Source: Eleginops maclovinus (taxonomy: Eukaryota; Chordata; Actinopteri; Perciformes; Eleginopidae). Taken from it: a DNA stretch of 64,000 bases. This document shows positions 14,445 through 22,039 of the stretch, one piece after another (position 1 is the first letter of the stretch; every line of letters starts with the position of its first letter). The translations under genes were made by a program, and so were the position numbers. The stretch is taken from assembly GCF_036324505.1 (NCBI RefSeq), contig NC_086370.1:15464600-15528599 (forward strand). The letters run 5' to 3'. The notes below the pieces were generated by a model. That model was not told the origin of the DNA, ran no database searches, and saw nothing but the letters and a program-made list of their open reading frames with translations.

Positions 14445-16419
14445 GGATGGACCAAGAGTTTTACCGCAGACACAGTGTGACAGAAATGAAGGAAGACTCC
14501 GGTAAGACGCTCTCTGCAGCGGCCCGCAGATCCTTCTTCAGGAGGAAACAGAAACACAAACGAAGCAGCTCCAAAGACAGCAAAGAGATGGTGGCTATGG
14601 ACACAGTCAGCACGGACTCCATCCCCTTCCTTGATGGTAAGACAGAAACAGCAGGAAGCACAACAATGTCACTCTTTTTCGGGATCCTTTTTTGATTGAT
14701 ACGTATGTTTTTTTGTGTCAGATTGTGTGAGCCTGGCATACCAGCGGGTCCAGAAGGTGGAGTGCGCTTCTCCAAGACCCGTACTCATTCTGGGGCCGCT
14801 CACTGACGCTGTCAAGGAGATGCTGGTCAAAGAATCTCCTGGGAAGTTCTGCAGATGTGTACTGGGTGAGTTCACCTTATTCAGATGTTTGTCAGTCCCA
14901 AAAATAAGGGAAATACATTTAGCGTTTCCATTTTAATATTTCTGCATCTTTATAAAGACTTTAGGGTTGAAAAACTGGGAGGTTTGGTTTGTATAGTAGT
15001 ATGAATAGTTTTCCTTCTTTAGCTAAGTTTTCTTTATTCTTTCTGTGATGTCTGCAGAGGTGATGAAGGCATCCCAGCAAGCCATCGAGCGGGGCGTCAA
15101 AGACTGCCTCTTCATCGACTACAAGCGCAGAAGTGGCCATTTTGACGTGACCACTGTTGCTTCAATAAAGGAGATAACGGAGAAGGTATTAGCCTGTCCT
15201 TTCTTTTATCATTTGATTTTATCAGAAAAGATAGAGGCTCCAATGTGTCTTTAATCTCTGCTCAAGATAAGCTATCACTACGGCTGCACTTTAATCTTCA
15301 ATATCCATGAATGCAGGTGTCATTGCCTTTTGAAACTGTGTTAAAAAAAGTGTGTTCTTTCTCTTCTATTCTTTTCTTGGACACAGGGATGTCACTGTTT
15401 GCTCGACATCGCCTCGCACGCCATTGAGAGGCTCCACAGCGTTCACATTTATCCAATTGTTGTATTCGTCCGCTACAAAAACGCAAAGCAGATCAAGTAA
15501 GTGGCATTTCTTTGAGCCACACATACTGTCATGGTACAGTGTGTTTCTGTGCTAGTGTGTGGATGATGGACCCAGCAGGATAAGCCTTCACACTCTCCAT
15601 CCCACCATGAACCATTTTGTCTGTGACAGCCCACCACCCCACTGCAAACTCTTGCATAATCCCAAATGACTGATGAAACGTCCTGTTGTTCTTTTTGGTC
15701 ATTTATTTTTAAGATAAAGTCTCTCAGTCTGTGGTGTACCCTACTTTACTTCACATTTGTTGTATGTTTAAAATGTTTTTGCCAGGATTCATCAGGTCAA
15801 CAGCGCACACTTTTAATATCTATACTGCAAAACCTGATAAACTATAGACAAAGTAATGGATTACCTAATTTTTGACTGATTTTCAGAAAAGATTTCTCTC
15901 CCAAGACCCTCACTGGCAAAATAATTAACAGGTGAAGTCTACATTTCAGCATAAACTGTTATCAGTTTATGCTTACTGTATCAGTTGTAAGTATTAGACA
16001 CTCTGAGTGATCGAAAGCTTCATTTGACACAATGAAAATAACAGGAGGAAAAATGGTAAAGGTTTAATACCTCCCATGCGCCGATCTAAAAGTCTTTCCC
16101 GCTTTCCCCCCACAGGGAGCAGAAAGATCCGGTTTATCTGCGGGACAAAGTATCTCAAAAACATTCCAAGGAGCAATTTGAAAGTGCGCAGAAGATAGAG
16201 CAAGAGTACAGCAAATTCTTCACAGGTTTGTTTCTAATCAAAACATTTCATACAGATACTATCCCCATATGCACAGTTTCTATGCACTGTATATAACATT
16301 ACCTTTTGTTTTCAGGTATCGTCCAAGGCGGCACCCTCCCCTACATTTGCACTCAGATCATGACTATAGTTGATCAAGAACAAAGTAAAGTCCTGTGGAC
16401 TCCACTCGGCTGCCCCTAG
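605..16419 (+). CDS. dlg5: dlg5, discs large homolog 5 (3' 26 coding exons, spliced; 5' end off the window)
   Basis: MAGUK scaffold of the cell cortex and junctions. In vertebrates Dlg5 acts in epithelial polarity, cadherin delivery and Hippo/Hedgehog-linked signalling. Twenty-six exons were assembled by hand from GT/AG sites and similarity to the remembered human protein: 605-835, 1208-1392, 1536-1661, 2520-2652, 2788-2915, 3004-3179, 3294-3397, 4547-4639, 4771-5816, 6328-6451, 6548-6692, 6986-7119, 7239-7328, 7798-7966, 9680-9842, 10889-11022, 11635-11799, 11932-12115, 12900-13048, 13721-13891, 14446-14636, 14722-14865, 15058-15185, 15387-15496, 16116-16225, 16316-16419. All junction phases agree. 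They total 4,637 nt; adding the one base that appears to be missing near 5350 gives 1,545 codons plus stop, against about 1,919 residues in human, so roughly 370 N-terminal residues lie upstream. Visible order: coiled coil (1-215), PDZ1 (225-318), PDZ2 (320-392), disordered linker, PDZ3 (962-1050), PDZ4 (1130-1215), SH3 (1225-1285), basic hook, GK-like (1350-1540). The paralogue (dlg5a or dlg5b) is not resolved. Confidence 0.96.
836..1207 (+). other. dlg5: dlg5 intron v1
   Basis: A 372-bp intron, donor gtaaca and acceptor tttgtag. No other feature seen. Confidence 0.85.
1208..1392 (+). CDS. dlg5: dlg5 exon v2: coiled coil
   Basis: Starts KQDSATLDMERANKEIEMLR, near-identical to human DLG5 as remembered, and ends in the split codon AG before gtcagt (phase 2). 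It continues the amphipathic coiled coil with a dense run of charged residues. Confidence 0.96.
1536..1661 (+). CDS. dlg5: dlg5 exon v3: coiled coil
   Basis: Completes the Arg codon and reads TLCDNLRRERDRAVSDLADA, then continues to RELKELK with the split codon AA before gtgagt. This is the end of the long coiled coil. It corresponds to the human segment TLCDNLRRERDRAV as remembered. Confidence 0.95.
1662..2519 (+). other. dlg5: dlg5 intron v3
   Basis: An 858-bp intron. The - strand at 1999-2013 carries a CCAGCAGAGGG core resembling part of a CTCF site, a weak match. Nothing else is recognised. Confidence 0.8.
2520..2652 (+). CDS. dlg5: dlg5 exon v4: coiled-coil to PDZ1 junction
   Basis: Contains the highly conserved block MAHSSHDSAIDTDS followed by EWETEVVEFEKDR, which leads into PDZ1. 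It ends in phase 0 before gtgaga. Conservation with human DLG5 is very strong. Confidence 0.96.
2788..2915 (+). CDS. dlg5: dlg5 exon v5: PDZ1, first half
   Basis: Encodes DDMDLKALGFEIAEG through GDCGIFVTRVDKGSIADGR. ALGF is the carboxylate-binding loop of the PDZ fold. The split AG codon before gtatga joins to RVNDWLL in the next exon. Confidence 0.96.
3004..3179 (+). CDS. dlg5: dlg5 exon v6: PDZ1 second half and start of PDZ2
   Basis: Reads RVNDWLLKINDMDLINKD and later NMVVRRRKSLGGRF, closing PDZ1. PDZ2 opens at TPVHINLVGHK. It ends in phase 1 before gtatat. Confidence 0.96.
3294..3397 (+). CDS. dlg5: dlg5 exon v7: PDZ2
   Basis: Reads DSGIGLESGVFITALVQGSP, then AAREGSLTVGDRLIA. The SGIGL segment is the binding loop and GSLTVGDRL is the usual PDZ alpha-A/beta-D region. 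Phase 0 end before gtgagt. Confidence 0.95.
3398..4546 (+). other. dlg5: dlg5 intron v7
   Basis: A 1,149-bp intron with acceptor ttctccccag. It is AT-rich with no recognised repeat or extra exon. Confidence 0.8.
4547..4639 (+). CDS. dlg5: dlg5 exon v8: end of PDZ2
   Basis: Reads INGIALDNKSVTECEALLRS, then CRDSLSLSLMK. This is the C-terminal helix and strand of PDZ2, phase 0 at both ends, donor gtgggc. Confidence 0.95.
4771..5816 (+). CDS. dlg5: dlg5 exon v9: large disordered linker, with an apparent 1-base frameshift near 5350
   Basis: The largest exon (1,046 nt), encoding a Ser/Pro-rich linker. The first part reads from FFPHSTSGLNIFESL through NSSTQTDIF, GGTWPKMM and KQRKSIFDPDTFKRP in the frame set by 4771. 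From 5352 on, homology continues in the next frame: ETPSSKMEYMAANQIAA, then HSPQPSK, RKSCDEDIG and RPRPKSAPALRR up to the donor gtaagt at 5817. One base is missing in the C run at 5349-5351. Counting it, the exon is 349 codons with phase 0 at both ends, as the neighbouring exons require. As written, the upstream frame runs into a stop at 5404-5406. Sequencing or assembly error or a true frameshift are both possible. Confidence 0.93.
5817..6327 (+). other. dlg5: dlg5 intron v9
   Basis: A 511-bp intron. Segments at 6006-6170 and 6236-6297 look exon-like but do not fit the required phase. Nothing else recognised. Confidence 0.75.
6328..6451 (+). CDS. dlg5: dlg5 exon v10: linker
   Basis: Reads SYSNDEHSPEPRDML, then SHRHSVGFVPTVYG. 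Ser/Pro/His-rich and poorly conserved with mammals. It was accepted because the phase fits (phase 0 in, phase 1 out) with acceptor catcacag and donor gtgagt. Confidence 0.85.
6548..6692 (+). CDS. dlg5: dlg5 exon v11: linker with a conserved NPVYTVRSHRV motif
   Basis: Contains MRNPVYTVRSHRV, matching human NPIYTVRSHRV as remembered. It ends in phase 2 before the unusual donor gttacc at 6693. The exon continues into SPQHQGRLSLDLS across the junction. Confidence 0.92.
6986..7119 (+). CDS. dlg5: dlg5 exon v12: linker
   Basis: Reads PQHQGRLSLDLSQQKRTSDY, then TNSLPSSARL. HQGRLSLDLS and NSLPSSARLG are conserved with human DLG5. Phase 2 in, phase 1 out, donor gtcagt. Confidence 0.94.
7239..7328 (+). 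CDS. dlg5: dlg5 exon v13: linker
   Basis: Reads GSSNNVQYRTERIKIPSTPR, then YPRSMLGSDR. The segment RIKIPSTPRYPRS is shared with human. Phase 1 at both ends. Confidence 0.95.
7329..7797 (+). other. dlg5: dlg5 intron v13
   Basis: A 469-bp intron with a T-rich run near 7492-7506. No other feature seen. Confidence 0.8.
7798..7966 (+). CDS. dlg5: dlg5 exon v14: linker before PDZ3
   Basis: Reads GSLSHSECSSPSLITPPQSP, then a Ser-rich stretch and STLPRIS, ending GERRKD plus the split AG codon before gtatga. HSECS, PPQSPLN and GERRKDR match the human protein. Confidence 0.94.
8561..8638 (+). CDS. dlg5: possible alternative cassette exon of dlg5 (26 codons)
   Basis: A 78-nt segment bounded by a good pyrimidine-rich acceptor (ccttccacttccag) and the donor cag/gtttgt. 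It is exactly divisible by three and open in phase 2, the phase needed between the exons at 7798-7966 and 9680-9842. It would add an Arg/Ser/Leu-rich insert (RSLYRNRSFLRIPL and on) just before PDZ3. I know of no mammalian counterpart, so this is inference from splice signals only. Confidence 0.35.
9459..9488. repeat. (AT)15 microsatellite
   Basis: An uninterrupted AT dinucleotide tract within a dlg5 intron. Confidence 0.95.
9680..9842 (+). CDS. dlg5: dlg5 exon v15: PDZ3, first part
   Basis: Reads PYLEEPRNVVVQKGAEPLGI, then SIVSGENGGIFVSKV and SIAHQAGLEYGDQLLE. PLGI is the carboxylate-binding loop and GLEYGDQLLE is the conserved PDZ core. It ends in phase 0 before gtatga. Confidence 0.97.
9843..10888 (+). 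other. dlg5: dlg5 intron v15
   Basis: A 1,046-bp AT-rich intron. No repeat or motif recognised. Confidence 0.8.
10889..11022 (+). CDS. dlg5: dlg5 exon v16: end of PDZ3
   Basis: Reads YNGINLRNATEQQARLIIGQ, then QCDTITIMAQYNPHMYQL. This is helix alpha-B and the last strand of PDZ3, followed by the SHSR linker. Phase 2 end before gtaaca. Confidence 0.97.
11023..11634 (+). other. dlg5: dlg5 intron v16
   Basis: A 612-bp AT-rich intron with acceptor tgcattccag. Nothing else seen. Confidence 0.8.
11635..11799 (+). CDS. dlg5: dlg5 exon v17: linker PDZ3-PDZ4
   Basis: Reads SSRLEPASTQSTPQGSGAAT, then STIDTLSEQDEGTLTPSSKQ. Ser/Thr/Pro-rich and acidic. GSG..TP and EQDEG..TP agree with human. Phase 2 at both ends. 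Confidence 0.94.
11932..12115 (+). CDS. dlg5: dlg5 exon v18: PDZ4, first part
   Basis: Reads RMPSEGSRKAVEPRMVTVRR, then VEVGVILCGGNLRGVYIESL and SPARGPDGLLPGDLILE. CGGNL and GPDGLxPGDLILE match human PDZ4. It ends in phase 0 before gtgtgg. Confidence 0.96.
12116..12899 (+). other. dlg5: dlg5 intron v18
   Basis: A 784-bp intron, acceptor cttgtctttcag. No repeat or extra exon recognised. Confidence 0.8.
12900..13048 (+). CDS. dlg5: dlg5 exon v19: end of PDZ4 and PDZ4-SH3 join
   Basis: Reads YNSVNMKNKTAEEVYVEMLK, then LKVQHRPEDFSALKGVPGDG and FYIR. NKTxEEVYVEMLKP and PGDxFYIRALYD are conserved with human. Phase 2 end before gtacat. Confidence 0.96.
13049..13720 (+). other. dlg5: dlg5 intron v19, purine-pyrimidine alternating start
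   Basis: A 672-bp intron. Directly after the donor, 13051-13069 and 13070-13084 are alternating purine-pyrimidine tracts (acatgcacgtgtatacaca, then gcgcacatgcacaca). The acceptor ctctcaacag is ordinary. Confidence 0.8.
13721..13891 (+). CDS. dlg5: dlg5 exon v20: SH3 domain
   Basis: Reads ALYDRTGEAEGDLSFKKDDI, then LYVDESLPKGSFGTWMAWQL and QIQRGQIPSKY. ALYD is the SH3 signature. The FKKDDILYVD and IPSKY ends match human DLG5. The exon ends in the split codon AT before gtgggt. Confidence 0.97.
13892..14445 (+). other. dlg5: dlg5 intron v20 with AC-like 5' segment and (GT)21 at the 3' splice site
   Basis: A 554-bp intron, donor gtgggt at 13892. An AC-like segment lies at 13908-13931. A (GT)21 tract occupies 14401-14442 and is followed directly by tag, with no ordinary polypyrimidine tract at the acceptor. 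See the finding on coupled AC-GT repeats. Confidence 0.9.
14401..14442. repeat. (GT)21 microsatellite at the 3' splice site
   Basis: A pure GT tract that ends one T before the acceptor AG at 14444-14445. It replaces the polypyrimidine tract of the intron upstream of dlg5 exon v21. Confidence 0.97.
14446..14636 (+). CDS. dlg5: dlg5 exon v21: SH3-GK hook region
   Basis: Reads MDQEFYRRHSVTEMKEDSGK, then TLSAAARRSFFRRKQKHKRS and DSIPFLD. MDQEF and the basic block RRSFFRRKxKHKRSxSKD are as in human. It is the MAGUK hook, often a calmodulin or membrane contact site in the family. Phase 1 end before gtaaga. Confidence 0.96.
14722..14865 (+). CDS. dlg5: dlg5 exon v22: start of guanylate-kinase-like domain
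   Basis: Reads CVSLAYQRVQKVECASPRPV, then LILGPLTDAVKEMLVKESPG and KFCRC. The position of the ATP-binding P-loop is GPLTDAVKE, without the GxxGxGK/S pattern, so the domain should be catalytically dead, as usual in MAGUKs. Phase 1 end before gtgagt. Confidence 0.97.
15058..15185 (+). CDS. dlg5: dlg5 exon v23: GK-like domain
   Basis: Reads EVMKASQQAIERGVKDCLFI, then DYKRRSGHFDVTTVASIKEI. RSGHFDVTTVASI is the GMP-binding-region equivalent and is near-identical to human. Phase 0 end before gtatta. Confidence 0.97.
15387..15496 (+). CDS. dlg5: dlg5 exon v24: GK-like domain
   Basis: Reads GCHCLLDIASHAIERLHSVH, then IYPIVVFVRYKNAKQIK. It matches human CLLDIAPHAIERLHxxHIYPIV as remembered. Acceptor cttggacacag, donor gtaagt. 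Confidence 0.97.
15497..16115 (+). other. dlg5: dlg5 intron v24
   Basis: A 619-bp intron with acceptor tttccccccacag. Nothing else seen. Confidence 0.8.
16116..16225 (+). CDS. dlg5: dlg5 exon v25: GK-like domain
   Basis: Reads EQKDPVYLRDKVSQKHSKEQ, then FESAQKIEQEYSKFFT. Conserved with human EQxDPxYLRDKVxQxHSKEQFExAQ. Phase 1 end before gtttgt. Confidence 0.97.
16316..16419 (+). CDS. dlg5: dlg5 exon v26: C-terminus and stop
   Basis: Reads GIVQGGTLPYICTQIMTIVD, then QEQSKVLWTPLGCP and TAG at 16417-16419. It corresponds to the human C-terminus VIQGGALSSICTQI ending NKVLW and a few residues more. Confidence 0.97.
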
Positions 16420-16901
16420 AGGAGACTGGCTGCCACTACAGTGAGCTGCGGCCCTCATCTCCATTCCCCAAACACTAATTAACTCTTTCACACTATACCA
16501 ATAGGTACACTACAGTAAGCAAGTTATGTAAATTATTGATATTTTTTTATCTGTCTTTGTCTTGATTTATAATCAGAGCCTCCATTTATTTCTGACGTGC
16601 TGCGGAGCAGGTTGGTAGCACTGGAACCTCGACGTTAAAAGTTCAGTCAGTCTTCCCTAAGGGTTTCTGCTGGTGTATTTGTAATGCTGCATTGTAAGCG
16701 TCCGTTTACAGTCAAAAGATGAGTCTGACTATAGGTGTTCAATATTTTCTTGAATGGGTGTCCCTCCCCCTGTACACAAACCTCAACACTAATGAAGTTC
16801 AGCCCCACCCCTCCCCCTTGTACCAAATTAACATTTGTGGTTTCCCTAAAATTATGCACCAGTTTAACGACGACTGACAACTAATTGTGTTTGTGATTTG
16901 T

Positions 16902-16951
16902 GAGTGAGTGTGTGTGTGTGTGTCTGTGTGAGAGAGAGAAAGAGAGAGAGA
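16902..16951. repeat. GT then GA compound microsatellite
   Basis: A stretch of gtgtgt followed by gagaga motifs with interruptions, in the dlg5 3' UTR. Confidence 0.85.
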
Positions 16952-17564
16952 AAATAATGAGACCGTTGTACACAATTGTATTGACAATGTCAGTTTAATC
17001 AAGGTCGTGTATTAGCATAAATACGATGCTGTAGAAATGGAATGCCAGGATCAGATATGACATTCCTCGTGATGTTTATCAGAACATGCAAAAATCATCA
17101 CACCTCTTTTAATTATGTAGCTGTGGTTTTACTGGCGCTGACTGCCAGCAGGGACGGCCATGTTAACTCCAAACACATCGATGTTTGCTCTATGCATTGT
17201 GTTTCTATAGTAGCTGGGTGTGTGAACAGTTTAGGGTTTGGAAGTGCCTTCGGAGAAGAAGCCTGATCTGAAACCAGCCCCTTGGTCACAGAGCAAGAAC
17301 TTGAAAAAAAGTTTCCATTGCATCACTTCACACACCATGGACAAGACGATTTAGAGGCTGATTTGAGACCAGTAAATTGTAGCGCGCATGACAATGGTGA
17401 GGTTTTGAGGTTTGGCTGAAGCAGCAGCCAACAGGTTAACTCCTCAGAGTGCACTCCAGGGCTAGACAGACCACTGTGTAACTATCATTCTTTCTCTTTA
17501 ACAAATATTTAACAACAATATAGAGTATAACATATACAGTATGCAGATACAACTGAAAAAAAGA

Positions 17565-17567
<3 letters not shown>

Positions 17568-17601
<34 letters not shown>
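17568..17601. repeat. (AT)17 microsatellite in the dlg5 3' UTR
   Basis: A pure AT tract in the putative 3' UTR. Confidence 0.93.
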
Positions 17602-17603
<2 letters not shown>

Positions 17604-18386
17604 CATGTATTTTCACTAGGTCATACGCCTAGGAACGTCTGGCTGTTGAGTCATGTCTTAGCAGGTATTAGCATGTTTTTAAAAAAGAATTTATTTTTGT
17701 TTCTCTGTGGTTGGTTGTCAGTCACTTATCGATGTACTCGTTAAAAGAGACACTATGAAGCAAAGTGTGCAGGGTAATATCAAAAGGGTTTTACTCTGCT
17801 CTGTTTAAATGTTAGTGACTTTTCATTGTTATTTAATTGTATTTTTTATTAAGAAAGGCAAAAGATATTGACTAAAATATTGTGCCCTTCCTCGAAACCA
17901 TATCCTGTATCTTATTGTGCCAAAATCCACTAAGGCAACTTTATCCTTTTATTTCTGTTTTGCACTTGTTTATCTGTTAACCTTAAACATGTAACTGTTC
18001 CTAGGTTTCCAATAGACTACCAATAGGTACTATAATTTCTACTGTAACTAATACACGTTTTTATCTTATCACATCAGTTCCTTACATTTCATTGATGGCC
18101 TTTTATTCTTAATTAGAAAAAAAGGATTCTTATTTGAATTATTAAAAAGGGATCTATTCTTGCACAATTTTTCAAAGGAAAATTGGTCCACAAGTTTGAC
18201 TATTGGGCTAAAAATACTAAGCAGAAGCAAACTGTATTGTTACTATTTTTCTGAGTAGATAGCATATGTTAGAGAGGTACACCGTGAAATGGTTGTATGC
18301 TTAGGAAGAGTCTAGATGCCAGGTACTGATTGAACTTTTCTTTTATTAAAGAGAATGTGATTTGTATGTTGAGACATTAACATGAG

Positions 18387-18392
18387 AATAAA
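18387..18392 (+). promoter_or_regulatory. dlg5: poly(A) signal, likely for dlg5
   Basis: First AATAAA downstream of the dlg5 stop codon, 1.97 kb after it. Confidence 0.6.
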
Positions 18393-19929
18393 ACTCATTT
18401 TCTGTATCACGCTAAGGACTAAGTCTGAATTTTTGTCTACAGTATAATATTGTCAAAAAAAATGTCATTCTATAATAGTGTTGTGTTTTTAATGGTACCT
18501 AAACAACAAGGTGACAATTGGAAAATGTAGAGGAAAGAATAATCATGTTTACTGCATTAAAGTACAGAAGTATTTCAGTGAGAACTGTGTACTAAGGATA
18601 TTTGAGATGAAAAGGGTAAAGTTATCAATATGCTGCTCCTTTTTCTTCTTTTTCCAAGAAGAGGATGAAAGCAGAGCACAGAGCAAATGTGTTTCTGTAA
18701 ATGTCTAGCTGAAATGTGACAGTGTCCTTCAGTGATGTAAAAATATCAAAAGTGTCTTTTTTTCTGAAAGAAGCAGCAAATGAAACTGGCAGATAAAATA
18801 CCCATCCATTTCTGAGTTGAGATAAGGTTGTGTGACAATATCTGCCCGGATCTCAGAGAGCGGGAGCGATAAAGATGTGGCCTTGCTGCATTAAAGAAGC
18901 GCCGCACTCGGGTTTCTATACACTTTATAACACACCGGGGCTCTATTTGTTCTTCAGCGGCATTGCAGTCATACGTCATGTGCTGCTGCTTGATGGTGAC
19001 GGGTTAACGTGTCTACAGACTAGAACATTGAATCAAATATGCACAAATAGGAATTTCATCTTGAAAAGATTGCTGGCGTACTGTATGTATGACTCATTTA
19101 AGGAACTTTTAAATCAGGTTTTATTCATCTTAGGCTGTACACGTGTTTGCAACACATCTAAAGTACATAAACTGATAAGCATCCACCACTCAGAGTGATT
19201 ATGCAAAATAGAATTGGTGATGAATAATGTTGTCTTATTCAATAGGTGTAATTCAGCAGAGCAGTTTTAATCCCTCTTTGGTCAAACCACACCAATAAAG
19301 GTGACATTTATTTAGTTTTCAGTCTCTGTTCATGCATTTTAAAATGTCTGCACTTTCAATGTCTATCAACAAACCTTGATGCACGTCATCTAACATGCTT
19401 CAGATTTATATATTGTAAATACATTTGATTTCTGCGCATTTCAAATGTCTTGAAATATAGTTGATGTAAGGAATTCACACAATTACAAATAACTTTTTTT
19501 GACATACTTGATTTGAATGGGTGTATCCTTATCTGGCTGGTTATTCCTGCTCTGAACATGCATGCTAATATGATAACTTGACATTTACATCAGAAACATA
19601 ATGTGTCTAAATAAAAGTATTTTTTCTACTAAAGAAATCACTTTTTTACTCCTAAACTGACCCGGGCACTGGCAACAAGTCCAATGAATGTGTGCCCAGG
19701 CGTAGGAACATGATGTACATATATTCTGTCCCTATCCAAGAAAAACTATTTCTGTGAGAGTAACGTCCCATGCAGTTGGACAGCCTGTAGCTACACTACA
19801 TCTTGCTGGTTGATTGGGTGCCTTTAGCTAGAGGTTGTTTCCTCTGAGCACCACATCACTGGTCACAAGGACCTAAAGCAAATTATGTCACAGTGGATGA
19901 CTACCCTCCAGCTGCCTGTCGGGCTCATT

Positions 19930-20460
19930 GGGGCACGAGAGTACCCAGTGTCTTCAAATCATCCATTAGTGGCTCAAACTGCCTGCACCTCAGGCCTGAT
20001 AACTGTTCGTTGGTGAAAAGGTCAGTGATATTCACTTGAGGTTTTGGTCACTAATTACGTCACACTACATCTGATATTGTGTAGGTGCTGGTCTGCTGTG
20101 TTGTGTCTCAATTCTTAATGTCCTTCAAGTATCCTTTTGCCTGTTTTAGAAAGGGGTAGGGTCTCCAGCTCTCCTGCTGAGGTGTCTGTTTCAGGACAGC
20201 TGCTGATAGCTCAACTGAACTTGAGAGCTCTCGCAGTGAGGGATCTTTGTAGTCCACTCTGGCAAGCCACATGGCCTTTGCCATCTCTGTGCAAGGAGGG
20301 ATGAATTTGTCCGGTTTGGCCTTCTGCTTGTTCTCCAGCACGTTAACTCCAGCATCTCCAAATGTCCTGCGGGATTACCACCTGACTGCTCTCGAGTTAT
20401 TCTCTTCATCTGTCAGCACTGACACCCTCTGGTTAAAGTTCTGCTGTCCTATAGGAACCA
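19930..20460 (-). pseudogene. decayed coding-like stretch of unknown origin (- strand)
   Basis: Read on the - strand, 20460 to about 20106 gives FNQRVSVLTDEENNSRAVRW, an in-frame stop, then RRTFGDAGVNVLENKQKAKP and on to KQAKGYLKDIKN before a stop. A further open piece (LFTNEQLSGLRCRQ, then EPLMDDLKTLGTLVPQ) follows near 20020-19930 after several stops. The protein-like composition across stop codons suggests a relic of a gene or transposon ORF. I do not recognise the family. It could also be chance. Confidence 0.3.
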
Positions 20461-20484
20461 CTCGACCAACAGCTGGCCTTTCGT

Positions 20485-20502
20485 GGGGGGGGGGGGGGGG
20501 GG
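20485..20502. repeat. 18-base G homopolymer
   Basis: A run of 18 G, in the upstream flank of the decayed - strand coding-like stretch. Confidence 0.95.
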
Positions 20503-22039
20503 TGATCAATTCAAGTCCCTTTTTCTGCGGCTGGCTATAAATGCCAGCAAGATTTATTAGGACACACAACTTATGTAGCATGTGCTGCGGACGGTTTTAC
20601 TTTCTGTAACCGTTTCTATTGGTGTATTGTTGCTCCGGACTGTTGGCTTGTACACAGAGTATGGTGTAAAATTCCCTTTTGTTTTCCCTTCTTGTACATT
20701 TATCAGATAATGTGCCACATAACTTATTTGCAGTTATATTTATAAATCTGTGTGAATCACCATAAATGTTACAGTTCTCAAGATAATATATTTTTTAATC
20801 CGCCCTTTATGTGATTATGTGAGTATTAATACAAAATTCATAGTCATGAGGCATGGGAAATTTCAGCTTAAAATGTAAATGCCTAAGTTCAAGGAAAAAT
20901 GGTATTTCTTTTTTTAAATGTTGCAGTGTTTGAGGAAAAATGGTGATGCAATTCATTTTGCTGCTTTGGCAACAACATTTTTACTAAAATAAGACAGTTC
21001 ACCATGCTGCCAGCAGGAGGACAACCTTAGAGCTGCTCTTCAAGGCCATCCTTATACTTGGCTGCCTGAGAACTAGCTGTTCAGATGCTATTCACTGGTG
21101 CGTTTTACCCATAAATCAACATTTCAATAAATGTCGTAATATAGCTAGATGTTATACTTGAAAAGGTAGTTTTGACTGTCTGATTTGATCTTGAAGATAT
21201 ACTGCAGCTTCATTCTTAAAAACATTGACGATGTGAAGGAAATAAAGGGGACAAATAAATTACCATCAGAGTACTGACATCACATGTCTTCACACTTCAG
21301 GCATGTTTACTTTTCAAATGACCTGCGCTTGAGAGTTGTCATCATTTCCAACGTCATATAAAATATATAATAAATATATTATTGTTGATATTTGTTATCA
21401 TGTTGCATCAACATCGAGACATACTGCAGAAGGGCTAAGAACCTTTAATCTCACTGTCACTCAATTGAAGAACTCAAGGACTTGGGAGGCAGATTAGTGG
21501 GGGGGGGGGTTTTCAACCACCAAGAGGTCTGGAGCTTAGAGACACAGGTGGCTGTGTGCACCTGGCAGCTCTGGTGCACAGGGGTCACTGGCTATTCAGG
21601 CCCCCCCTGTCAGCTGTTTACTCCCTTTCCATTGGTCTGGCTGGGCATCTGTGTGTAGCCATTAACTACTTGCAGTCATGCCTCTCCGTCATCACCAATC
21701 CACACCTGTTTTTGACCTAATATGTGCGCTAAAAGTGTAAGCATATTACCGTAATTGACCGGGAAGGACATTCATAACGCAATGAAAACAGTGAAGCCCA
21801 TTTTGCATGGATGACAAGCCACAGACTCAGTAATTGAAAAGTGGGAGCACTATCCTTAATAAAAAGTCAGCCCAGTAACATTCATAGAGCCAGTGTTGTA
21901 GTCAAAGATAAGTAACCTCACTTCACCGTCCTTTTATATTCGCTGTCTCACCACGACAATTCCTATGGGGACTCGTCATTTCCTGTAATGTTTATATCAT
22001 CTATAACTCTTGAATTTATCACTGATCGATAAAGCTTGC

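Larger units (their letters stand above)
16420..18410 (+). other. dlg5: dlg5 3' UTR (estimated)
   Basis: About 2 kb without long coding potential follows the stop codon. The first canonical poly(A) signal is AATAAA at 18387-18392, so cleavage is expected near 18,405-18,415. The UTR holds a GT/GA-rich tract (16902-16951), an (AT)17 tract (17568-17601) and a GTGCCTT heptamer at 17242-17248 that would match the miR-124 seed. The end point is an estimate; later AATAAA sites at about 19295 and 19611 could extend it. Confidence 0.65.

Noticed and set aside
17140..17165. CTCF-like core ccagcagggacggc in the dlg5 3' UTR, and similar ones at about 2000 and 21010
   Set aside because: Each departs from the consensus at important positions; too weak to call.
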